A DNA stretch of 64,000 nt from Pseudomonadota bacterium. Its GTDB lineage: Bacteria; Pseudomonadota; Alphaproteobacteria; Rhizobiales; Devosiaceae. Under the pieces are notes generated by a model. The model had not been told where the DNA came from. It saw nothing but the letters and a program-made list of their open reading frames with translations, and did no database searches. The stretch lies in NCBI GenBank assembly GCA_023391095.1, contig JAEWBN010000001.1, forward strand, positions 124,001 through 188,000, given 5' to 3'. The first letter of the stretch is position 1, and the number at the start of each line of letters is the position of its first letter. A program made the translations under genes and the position numbers. Of the stretch, positions 24,386-33,853 are shown piece after piece.

Positions 24386-25663
24386 ATGCCTGCCCTGCCC
24401 ATCCGCCCTTCTTCATCCTACATCGATGCCCAGCAATCGATGGAATCGGGTGTAGACGGCTTTCTGCCCCGCCTTCGCGCCTGCGCCGCTGTCTCCGGCG
24501 CCGCACTTTTGGGCTCTGGCGGCAGCCTTCTCGAGACCGACGGCGCCGCATTGACGCTGCGCCCCGACGCTTTGCCGCTGGGTCAGATCGGCATGGTGTG
24601 GCCCAGCGGCCTGCGCAAGACCGATGGCCTGCTGATGGTCGTGCCGGTGCCGCCCATGATGGATGGTCGCCCGCTCTGGCTGGTCCTGTGGGACCGCAAG
24701 GCATGGCGTCCACGGGACGCGCACCTGCTGCTTGCCCGAGTTACCGAGCTCGTCGCCCATGTGGTGCTGGCGCGGATACGACAAGCCGATGCCCGCCGCG
24801 CCGCCATGTTCGACCGCGCCGCCGCCACGGCCCATCTGGGCGCGTGGTCCTGTTCCCTGCGGGATGAAAAGCTGGTCTGGACCAATGGCGTCTACGACCT
24901 TTTCGGCCTGCCCCGCGGCTCGCCCGTGACGCGCGAGCAGACCCTTGCCATGTATGAGCCGGACTCGCTGCACCGCCTTCAGGCGCTGCGCCAGCACGCC
25001 ATCGATACGCTGGGCGATTTTACCACCGATGTGCAGATCACAACCGCCACCGGCCAGAACCGCTGGATCCGCATCACCGCCACCGTCGACGGCCTCCATG
25101 GCAAGCCCTTCCGGATTTTCGGGATGAAGCGGGACGTGACCGAGGAACGGCGCATGTCGGAGCGCATGCGCGAAATGGCGGAAACCGATGCCCTGACCGG
25201 CTTGGCCAATCGTGCCCTCTTTCAGCAGCGGCTCGATGATCTGCGCGGCGCGGTGGGGGGAGTGCCGGTCGGCGCGCTGCTGCTGGTCGATCTCGATGAC
25301 TTCAAGGCCATCAATGACGGGCTCGGCCATGCCGCCGGGGATGCGTGCCTCGTAGAAGCGGCGCGCCGGCTGGTCGAGGCCTGCCCGAGTTCCGCTCTGG
25401 TGTCCCGCATTGGCGGGGACGAATTCGCCATCCTCACCGACAGCCGCCCGGAGATCGATCCCGAGGCGCTGTCGCATCGGTTGGTGGAAGTGCTCGGCCA
25501 GCCCTTCATGCTGGGCGGCCAGCCTCGACGCATCAGCGCCTCTATCGGGCTGGCGCTTTATCGCCATACCGACGCCGACACCCTCTACCGCAATGCCGAT
25601 ACGGCGCTTTACGCCGCCAAGTCTGCGGGTCGCAACACCTGGCGCGCTTTCGAGGCCGCCTGA
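24386..25663 (+). CDS. PAS-GGDEF diguanylate cyclase
   Basis: This 425-residue protein makes cyclic di-GMP from GTP. An N-terminal GAF-like region of about 140 residues precedes a PAS domain (residues about 145-255, including LGAWSCSLRDEKLVWTNGVYDLFGLPRG and the RIFGMKRDVTEER end). A GGDEF domain follows with DALTGLANRALF, LLLVDLDDFKAINDGLGHAAGD and the catalytic RIGGDEFAIL. No RxxD inhibitory site precedes the GGDEF motif. There is no transmembrane segment, so it should be cytoplasmic. GCGGAG precedes ATG 24386. Confidence 0.92.
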   Translation: MPALPIRPSSSYIDAQQSMESGVDGFLPRLRACAAVSGAALLGSGGSLLETDGAALTLRPDALPLGQIGMVWPSGLRKTDGLLMVVPVPPMMDGRPLWLVLWDRKAWRPRDAHLLLARVTELVAHVVLARIRQADARRAAMFDRAAATAHLGAWSCSLRDEKLVWTNGVYDLFGLPRGSPVTREQTLAMYEPDSLHRLQALRQHAIDTLGDFTTDVQITTATGQNRWIRITATVDGLHGKPFRIFGMKRDVTEERRMSERMREMAETDALTGLANRALFQQRLDDLRGAVGGVPVGALLLVDLDDFKAINDGLGHAAGDACLVEAARRLVEACPSSALVSRIGGDEFAILTDSRPEIDPEALSHRLVEVLGQPFMLGGQPRRISASIGLALYRHTDADTLYRNADTALYAAKSAGRNTWRAFEAA

Positions 25664-25672
25664 CCCCGCCAT

Positions 25673-25700
25673 GAAAAAGGCCGGCTTGCGCCGGCCTCTT
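25673..25700. terminator. Bidirectional terminator between the diguanylate cyclase gene and ssb
   Basis: An 8-bp stem (AGGCCGGC / GCCGGCCT) lies between the convergent stops. On the minus strand it is followed by TTTTTCAT, ending ssb; the plus-strand tail is CTTGAT. Confidence 0.75.
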
Positions 25701-25705
25701 GATGA

Positions 25706-26230
25706 TCAGAACGGGATGTCATCGTCCATGCCGCCGGGCTCGAAGGCCGGCGCATTGGCCGATGGCCGGCGTCCGCCGCCGCCGGAATTGTCGCGCACGC
25801 CGCGGAAGCCGGTATCGCCGCCCCCGCCATAGCCGCCGCCGCCACCACCATAGCCGCCGCCGTCACCGGCGCCTTCGCCACGGCCGTCGAGCAGCACCAT
25901 GGAAGAGTTGAAGTTCTGCAGCACGACTTCGGTCGAGTACTTGTCCTGGCCGGACTGGTCCTGCCACTTGCGGGTCTGCAACTGGCCTTCGATATAAACC
26001 TTGGAGCCCTTGCGCAGATACTGCTCGGCCACGCGCGCCAGACCTTCCGAGAAGATCACCACACGGTGCCATTCGGTCTTTTCGCGCTGCTCGCCGGAAT
26101 TGCGATCCTTCCAGCGCTCCGATGTCGCCACGCTCAGATTGACCACCTTGCCGCCGCTGGGCAGGTTCCGCACTTCCGGGTCATTGCCCAGATTGCCCAC
26201 GAGGATGACCTTGTTCACGCTGCCAGCCAT
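25706..26230 (-). CDS. ssb: Single-stranded DNA-binding protein
   Basis: This 174-residue protein binds ssDNA as a tetramer during replication, recombination and repair. The OB-fold (residues 1-112) reads MAGSVNKVILVGNLGNDPEVR, WHRVVIFSEGLARVAEQYLRKGSKVYIEGQL. A Gly-rich linker (GGGYGGGGGGYGGGG) leads to the acidic interaction tip DDDIPF. It is divergent from uvrA with two LexA boxes in the shared upstream region, so SOS induction is likely. Confidence 0.97.
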   Translation of the reverse strand: MAGSVNKVILVGNLGNDPEVRNLPSGGKVVNLSVATSERWKDRNSGEQREKTEWHRVVIFSEGLARVAEQYLRKGSKVYIEGQLQTRKWQDQSGQDKYSTEVVLQNFNSSMVLLDGRGEGAGDGGGYGGGGGGYGGGGDTGFRGVRDNSGGGGRRPSANAPAFEPGGMDDDIPF

Positions 26231-26431
26231 GGCACCATTCCTTCCAATTCAGTCCCGGTCTGCGCGGTCGCGGGACGCTTTCCTGAGCGGCGGCTAAGAA
26301 GCCCGTGCGCTTCCCGCCTGTCGCGGCACCATAGACCTTTCACAGCCCTACGCACCGTCCAATTTCTGCGAACTCCACAACTTCACCGCCACACAACGCC
26401 GGCGGTCGGGGCCGTCGCGCCGATCCTATTT

Positions 26432-26446
26432 GTTCTATTTATGTTC
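26432..26446 (+). promoter_or_regulatory. LexA (SOS) box 1, GTTC-N7-GTTC
   Basis: The sequence GTTC TATTTAT GTTC is an exact match to the alphaproteobacterial LexA consensus direct repeat. It lies about 200 bases upstream of the ssb start and 230 bases upstream of uvrA. Being the one closer to ssb, it probably controls ssb. Confidence 0.75.
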
Positions 26447-26551
26447 TCATCACTCGCTGTGTCAATGTTCGCCATGCGACGTCGGTTCCCATCCCTGCTG
26501 ACTCCACCTGTCAGCAATCGGCCCTAGTCCCGGCTTGACCGAATCCCGATT

Positions 26552-26566
26552 GTTCTGGTTACGTTC
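26552..26566 (+). promoter_or_regulatory. LexA (SOS) box 2, GTTC-N7-GTTC
   Basis: The sequence GTTC TGGTTAC GTTC is a second exact match, 109 bases upstream of the uvrA start. It begins 12 bases after a TTGACC -35-like hexamer, so LexA bound here would block RNA polymerase at the uvrA promoter. Confidence 0.82.
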
Positions 26567-26674
26567 ACGAGAATCTGACCCGGCGAGTTGACTTGCGGGC
26601 GCCACGGTGAAGTCCTATCTCTTGGCCTTCGCCCGCCGCCCTCCCCGCCGGCGCGACACGCCAATGGACCGCAC

Positions 26675-29569
<2,895 letters not shown>

Positions 29570-29613
29570 CGTAATTTAGCACCACTGCCTGCTCGCATTG
29601 ACCATGTGTGACG

Positions 29614-29636
29614 TGAGCGTGCTTCGCGCACGCTCA
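29614..29636. terminator. Hairpin downstream of uvrA, possible terminator
   Basis: A perfect 9-bp stem (TGAGCGTGC / GCACGCTCA) with a 5-base loop lies 45 bases after the uvrA stop. The following bases (ACGTTCAC) are not T-rich, so termination would be weak or factor-dependent. Confidence 0.45.
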
Positions 29637-29853
29637 ACGTTCACAGTCTGCTGACATTATCCACCAAGGGTGAAAGCCCAGCAATTCCGCATGCTTACAG
29701 ATTAGGCGGCGTCAAAAAATAGGCATTTGCGACATTCTCGTGAAATTGCCATGCGCCCAGTGCATGTAGCGGTTGACCTATACGGCATGGAACCGATGGT
29801 CGAACACGCTCATCTTCCCTCTGTGCTGCAACCGACAACAAGGGAATAGACCC

Positions 29854-30006
29854 ATGTTTGTACGTGCCGTCTGGCGCATGAGGCGCCTTGTCGACATCAG
29901 GCAGACGTTGCGGGAAATGGACGTCCCCTCAACGCGCGATGCCGATATGCTGGGGCTTACGGGCCCCGACTTCACCAAGATGACGCGGTCGCTCTTTGAT
30001 CGCTAG
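29854..30006 (+). CDS. Small DUF1127-like basic protein, 50 residues
   Basis: ATG 29854 follows AGGGAA and opens a 50-codon frame: MFVRAVWRMRRLVDIRQTLR, then DADMLGLTGPDF and a short C-terminus. The arrangement of an amphipathic basic helix, a turn and an LGLTGPDF-like end resembles DUF1127/YjiS proteins (consensus L..L.D..L.DIGL.R.DI), though loosely. DUF1127 proteins in alphaproteobacteria affect RNA turnover and phosphate or nitrogen physiology. A longer upstream extension lacks a ribosome-binding site. A clearer DUF1127 gene follows 200 bases downstream. Confidence 0.55.
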   Translation: MFVRAVWRMRRLVDIRQTLREMDVPSTRDADMLGLTGPDFTKMTRSLFDR

Positions 30007-30031
30007 CGCCATCAGGGCGCTCGAAATCGTG

Positions 30032-30061
30032 GTGGCCGCCAGTTTGCCCGCTGGCGGCCAC
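30032..30061 (+). terminator. Strong hairpin after the 50-residue gene
   Basis: A perfect 11-bp stem (GTGGCCGCCAG / CTGGCGGCCAC) with an 8-base loop begins 26 bases after the stop codon. The downstream bases (AGTCTTGTC) have no T-run, so it may terminate weakly or stabilise the mRNA end. Confidence 0.45.
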
Positions 30062-30205
30062 AGTCTTGTCCCGAGCCTTAACGGAAGCTGAATGCGCACG
30101 ATTAACGCCCTGCACCTGGCGCATGGCTCGATTGACCAATCTCGCTCTGCTCAGGGGCAATCAGCTCCCCTATATTCGTGACTGTAAACGAAAGGACAAA
30201 TTCCG

Positions 30206-30355
30206 ATGGACATCCGCAAGACCTTCAAGAAGTGGGCCGCTTACCAGCAGACCGTTCGTGAGCTCGCCTCTCTCGACAATCGTCAGCTCAATGATCTGGG
30301 CATTTCGCGCACTGACATCAGCCGCGTTGCTCGCGATCATGCCAATTCGCTCTAA
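30206..30355 (+). CDS. DUF1127 domain protein, 49 residues
   Basis: The frame starts at ATG 30206, 6 bases after AAAGGACAAA, and ends at TAA 30353-30355. The product (MDIRKTFKKWAAYQQTVREL, then LDNRQLNDLGISRTDISRVA) matches DUF1127 well: basic amphipathic helix, Leu-x2-Leu-x-Asp, and LNDLGISRTDI. Family members such as the Agrobacterium and Rhodobacter (CcaF1) proteins bind RNA and influence sRNA turnover. A terminator follows immediately, so it is a monocistronic transcript of about 0.25 kb. It is below common gene-calling cut-offs. Confidence 0.85.
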   Translation: MDIRKTFKKWAAYQQTVRELASLDNRQLNDLGISRTDISRVARDHANSL

Positions 30356-30381
30356 TTCGACTTCAGCGAATACTACACTCC

Positions 30382-30417
30382 GAACGCTCGCATCTCTCTG
30401 AGACGCGGGCGTTTTTG
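30382..30417 (+). terminator. Rho-independent terminator of the DUF1127 gene
   Basis: The arms AACGCTCGC and GCGGGCGTT pair over 9 positions (one G-U), with inner TCTC/GAGA pairing, and run directly into TTTTT. It lies 27 bases after the stop codon. Confidence 0.75.
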
Positions 30418-30505
30418 ATTCCGGCCTTTGTGAACGCCAAATCCGGAACCGCACCTCCCTCCTCCCGTTCAGGCACCACAGCCAAACGACAGAGGAGTTA
30501 TCCCC

Positions 30506-31066
30506 GTGCAGAATTTATCCGGTAAAAAGATCGCCATCCTCGCGACCGACGGCTTTGAGCAATCCGAGCTGCTGGTACCGCTGCAATCCCTGCGCGACGC
30601 CGGCGCTGAGGTCGACGTGGTTTCGCTCGAGGTGGGCGAGATCAAGGGCTGGGACGAGAAGGACTGGGGCCAAGCCGTTCCCGTCGACAAGGTTCTCACC
30701 GACGCCTCCGCGGACGACTACGACGCCATCGTGCTGCCCGGCGGGCAGATCAACCCCGACGTCCTGCGCGCCGAGCCTGCAGCCATCGAATTCATCAAAT
30801 CCTTCTGGCAGCAGAAAAAAGTTGTTGCCGCCATCTGCCACGCGCCCTGGCTCCTTGTGGAAGCCGGGATCGTGAAAGGGCGCAAGGTCACTTCGTTCAA
30901 GTCGATCAAGACCGATGTGGTCAATGCCGGCGGCCTCTGGGAGGACAGCACGGTGGTCACCGACCAGGGCCTTGTCACGAGCCGCAATCCCGGCGATCTC
31001 GAAGCCTTCTGTGCCAAGATTGCCGAAGAAATCAATGAAGGGCGTCACGAGCGCCGTGCCGCGTAA
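30506..31066 (+). CDS. DJ-1/PfpI family protein (YhbO/PfpI type)
   Basis: This 186-residue protein starts at GTG with AGAGGAG at good spacing. It shows the nucleophile elbow VVAAICHAPWLLVEAG (Cys111-His112) and Glu18 (DGFEQSELL), the Cys-His-Glu arrangement of PfpI-like proteins. VLPGGQINPDVLR and TSRNPGDLEAF are also typical. Family members have been reported as stress-related glyoxalases or deglycases; the precise activity cannot be read from sequence. It lies between the DUF1127 gene and trmFO, all on the plus strand. Confidence 0.9.
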   Translation: MQNLSGKKIAILATDGFEQSELLVPLQSLRDAGAEVDVVSLEVGEIKGWDEKDWGQAVPVDKVLTDASADDYDAIVLPGGQINPDVLRAEPAAIEFIKSFWQQKKVVAAICHAPWLLVEAGIVKGRKVTSFKSIKTDVVNAGGLWEDSTVVTDQGLVTSRNPGDLEAFCAKIAEEINEGRHERRAA

Positions 31067-31110
31067 CTGATCAGTTGCCGGGACATGGCGGGCTTGCTAT
31101 CTGGCTCGCC

Positions 31111-32493
31111 ATGTCACACGAACCAATCCACATCGTCGGCGGCGGGCTCGCCGGCTCTGAAGCTGCATGGCAGGCCGCCGAGGCCGGTGCCACGGTCATT
31201 CTTCACGAAATGCGCGGCGTCAAAGGCACTGACGCGCATCAGACCGACGGCTTTGCCGAACTGGTCTGCTCCAACAGCTTCCGCTCCGACGATCATGAGC
31301 AGAACGCTGTTGGCCTGCTGCATGAGGAAATGCGCCGCTGCAATTCCGTCATCATGCGCGCGGCCGATCAGCACAAGCTGCCTGCGGGCGGCGCGCTGGC
31401 GGTGGACCGCGATGCCTTTTCGGCAGCCGTGACCGAGGCGGTGTCGAACCACCCCAACATCACTATCGTGCGCGAAGAAATCGCCGGCTGGCCGCCGGAG
31501 GACTGGAAGCACGTCATCATTGCGACGGGCCCGCTGACGTCCCCGGCCCTTGCCGAGGCTATCCTGGCCAAGACCGGCGAGGACTCCCTGGCCTTCTTCG
31601 ACGCCATCGCCCCGATCATCCACTACGACAGCATCAACCACGATATTGCCTGGAAGCAGTCGCGTTACGACAAGGCCGGCCCAGGCGGTACTGGGGCTGA
31701 CTATCTCAACCTGCCGATGGATCGTGACCAGTACTATGCCTTTGTGGAGGCGCTGAAGACGGCGCCCCTGCACGAGTTCAAGGACTGGGAAAAGGTCCCC
31801 TATTTCGACGGCTGCCTGCCCATCGAGGTGATGGCGGAACGCGGCCCCGAGACATTGCGCCACGGCCCGATGAAGCCCGTCGGTCTCACAAATCCGCGCA
31901 ACCCGACCGTAAAACCCTATGCCATCGTCCAGCTGCGTCAGGACAATGCGCTGGGCACACTGTGGAACATGGTCGGCTTCCAGACCAAGATGCGCTACGG
32001 CATCCAGGCGGAGATCTTCCGCATGATCCCGGGGCTTGAAAATGCGCAGTTCGCCCGCCTTGGCGGCCTGCATCGCAACACATTCATCAATTCGCCCAAG
32101 GTCCTGACGGCCGACCTGCGCCTCAAGGCCGATCCGCGCATTCGGTTCGCCGGACAGGTCACGGGCGTTGAAGGCTATGTGGAAAGCGCCGCCTGTGGCC
32201 TCATCACTGGCCGCCTGACTGCGGCCGAGGTGCTGGGGGGCTCGCTGCCGACGCCGCCGCCGACAACCGCGCTCGGCGCCCTGATCGGCCACATCACGGG
32301 CGGCCACGTGGAGGCCGAAAGCTATAGCGGCGCCCGCTCGTTCCAGCCCATGAACGTCAATTTCGGTCTCTTTCCCGAGGTGACCGTCACCAAGCCGGAA
32401 GGCGTGACCCGTTGGCGCGGACCGGAAAAGACCATTGCCAAGCGCCGGGCCATTACCAGCCGCGCCCTCGAGGACCTGAAAAGCTGGGCCTGA
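31111..32493 (+). CDS. trmFO: Methylenetetrahydrofolate--tRNA-(uracil-5-)-methyltransferase
   Basis: This 460-residue flavoenzyme forms ribothymidine at U54 of tRNA using methylene-THF. The start MSHEPIHIVGGGLAGSEAAWQ carries the FAD-binding GxGxxG. The GIDB-like signature FAELVCSNSFRSDD includes the conserved Cys. QLRQDNALGTLWNMVGFQTKMRYG and FAGQVTGVEGYVESAACGL follow. I chose ATG 31111 because the FAD motif begins nine residues in. trmFO replaces SAM-dependent TrmA in many alphaproteobacteria. It converges with the squalene-synthase-like gene. Confidence 0.95.
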   Translation: MSHEPIHIVGGGLAGSEAAWQAAEAGATVILHEMRGVKGTDAHQTDGFAELVCSNSFRSDDHEQNAVGLLHEEMRRCNSVIMRAADQHKLPAGGALAVDRDAFSAAVTEAVSNHPNITIVREEIAGWPPEDWKHVIIATGPLTSPALAEAILAKTGEDSLAFFDAIAPIIHYDSINHDIAWKQSRYDKAGPGGTGADYLNLPMDRDQYYAFVEALKTAPLHEFKDWEKVPYFDGCLPIEVMAERGPETLRHGPMKPVGLTNPRNPTVKPYAIVQLRQDNALGTLWNMVGFQTKMRYGIQAEIFRMIPGLENAQFARLGGLHRNTFINSPKVLTADLRLKADPRIRFAGQVTGVEGYVESAACGLITGRLTAAEVLGGSLPTPPPTTALGALIGHITGGHVEAESYSGARSFQPMNVNFGLFPEVTVTKPEGVTRWRGPEKTIAKRRAITSRALEDLKSWA

Positions 32494-32502
32494 TGGCCCG
32501 GC

Positions 32503-33351
32503 TCACCGGTTCCGCAGGCCCCACCGGCCCAGCGTGGCAATCTTGCGCCAGTCCGGCTCGTCCCGCGGGGCGGCAAACGGCGTAGCACTGGCGTCCCGCC
32601 AGAGCGCCAGCTGCCGCTCCAGCACCGCAGTGATCGCGAAGGCGGGTTTCAACTGGCTGGGCAATGCTGCGATAGCAGCATTGGCTCTGGCCAGATGGTC
32701 GTCGGCCAGTTCTGCGATCTGGCCCAGTGCCGCCTGCAGCCCCTCGCTGTCCTGACCGCGGAAGAGCTCTGTCTCCCGAACGCCATTGGCTTCCAGAATG
32801 CTCCAGGGCAGCATGATCCGGCCTTGCGCGGAGACAAAGCCAAGGGCCCGCAAATGGCCGATCATGGCCTGCGCCACGCCCAGATGCCCGGCGGCGTCCC
32901 CCTCCTCCACCGGCCGTCCGCCATTGAGGATCATGGCCGAGAGCTGCAACAGCGTGGACGCTGTTTCCCCGGCATAGCCCTCGAACGTTTCAAGATCGGG
33001 CATGGGGTCGTCATAGAGATCGAACCGCCGCGCTCCCAGGAGCCGCTGGAACGTCCCGACCGGCAGGCCAAAGGTGTCGATCGTCTCGATCAGCGCGTCA
33101 GCCACCGGGTTTTGGCGCACCTCGCCATGACCCTCGCCGCTCAGGGCATCATTCCACCATTGCAGGCGGATTTCCCCCGGCTGTGGACCCGAGACGCGCT
33201 CGCGGATGCCCGCCACCTCGGCGTTGAAGGCATAAAGCGCCGTGATATGTCGACGCGCCTCGGCGGGGAGCACCAGCGTCGCGAGGTACCGGTCCCGGTC
33301 TTGGGCGCGAAGCGTCTGGGCGGCAATGTCGTAGCTCGTGTCAGCGCTCAC
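32503..33351 (-). CDS. Phytoene/squalene synthase-fold protein, NDUFAF6-like
   Basis: This 282-residue protein has a trans-isoprenyl-diphosphate synthase fold (RLQWWNDALSG, FDLYDDPMPDLETFEGYAGETASTLLQLSA, GVAQAMIGHLRAL, GRIMLPWSIL). The first DxxxD metal motif of true squalene synthases is not visible, as in NDUFAF6, the mitochondrial complex I assembly factor. Its start overlaps the end of the Mth938-domain gene by 4 bases. The neighbourhood (yajC-secDF-NDUFAF3-like) is conserved in alphaproteobacteria. I therefore favour a role in NADH dehydrogenase assembly over carotenoid or hopanoid synthesis. Confidence 0.85.
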   Translation of the reverse strand: MSADTSYDIAAQTLRAQDRDRYLATLVLPAEARRHITALYAFNAEVAGIRERVSGPQPGEIRLQWWNDALSGEGHGEVRQNPVADALIETIDTFGLPVGTFQRLLGARRFDLYDDPMPDLETFEGYAGETASTLLQLSAMILNGGRPVEEGDAAGHLGVAQAMIGHLRALGFVSAQGRIMLPWSILEANGVRETELFRGQDSEGLQAALGQIAELADDHLARANAAIAALPSQLKPAFAITAVLERQLALWRDASATPFAAPRDEPDWRKIATLGRWGLRNR

Positions 33352-33752
33352 CGCGCCTTCTCCACGGCAATGAACGCAGCTGCCACGGCACGATCCTCGG
33401 CAAGGAGCACGTTGTAGGTGCGCACGGCGCCGCCGGTCTGCGTGGCTTCCACGATGACCTGCCGCTCGCGAAAGGCGGCACGGATCGCCGGATCAATGGC
33501 AACGATATCGCCGCCAAGCCCGATCAGCAGCACGTCGATCTTGTCCGCGACCTCGAGAACAGGCTGCAAGCTCGCCAGCGTCAGTTCGGCCACTGTGGCG
33601 ACCGGCCAGTTCTGCATCCTGCCGGGCAGGCACAGGAGCGAGCCGCGATGCGACATCTCGGCGAACCGAAAACCACCATTGCCGTAAGCATCGATGCCCA
33701 CCTGCTGGGGGAAATGTGCATCGGTCGTAGTGGCGGCGGACGTATCGATCAT
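33348..33752 (-). CDS. Mth938-domain protein, NDUFAF3-like
   Basis: From ATG 33752 this is a 134-residue protein. The core GIDAYGNGGFRFAEMSHRGSLLCLP, VLLIGLGGDIVAI and the C-terminal GAVRTYNVLLAEDRAVAAAFIAV define the Mth938/DUF498 family, which includes the complex I assembly factor NDUFAF3. Homologues begin about 20 residues before IDAYGNGGF, which supports 33752; an in-frame ATG at 33800 would add 16 residues. Family members bind no known ligand. Its position after secDF agrees with a proposed link to membrane-protein insertion. Confidence 0.85.
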   Translation of the reverse strand: MIDTSAATTTDAHFPQQVGIDAYGNGGFRFAEMSHRGSLLCLPGRMQNWPVATVAELTLASLQPVLEVADKIDVLLIGLGGDIVAIDPAIRAAFRERQVIVEATQTGGAVRTYNVLLAEDRAVAAAFIAVEKAR

Positions 33753-33853
33753 GGGGACGGTCGCTCTCGTGCTCTCACCGTGGGGCTGAATGGATGGCAT
33801 GAAAGCGCCCCGGCGCGAGCCGGAGCGTCATGACAATACAGCGTCAAGCCAGC

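Larger units (their letters stand above)
26231..26674. other. 444-base divergent regulatory region between ssb and uvrA
   Basis: This gap holds no convincing gene; frames across it have no recognisable product. It contains the two LexA boxes listed separately and an AT-rich patch around 26425-26475. A TTGACC at 26535-26540 is a possible -35 element of the uvrA promoter, with the second LexA box lying over the expected -10 position. Confidence 0.6.

Noticed and set aside
26066..26527. Plus-strand frame of 153 codons between ssb and uvrA
   Set aside because: It overlaps ssb antisense and the LexA box region, lacks a ribosome-binding site and has an implausible product.
29570..29853. Possible sRNA or promoter in the gap after uvrA
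   Set aside because: Apart from one hairpin there is only a TTGACC-like hexamer with no convincing -10, so I do not call an RNA gene.
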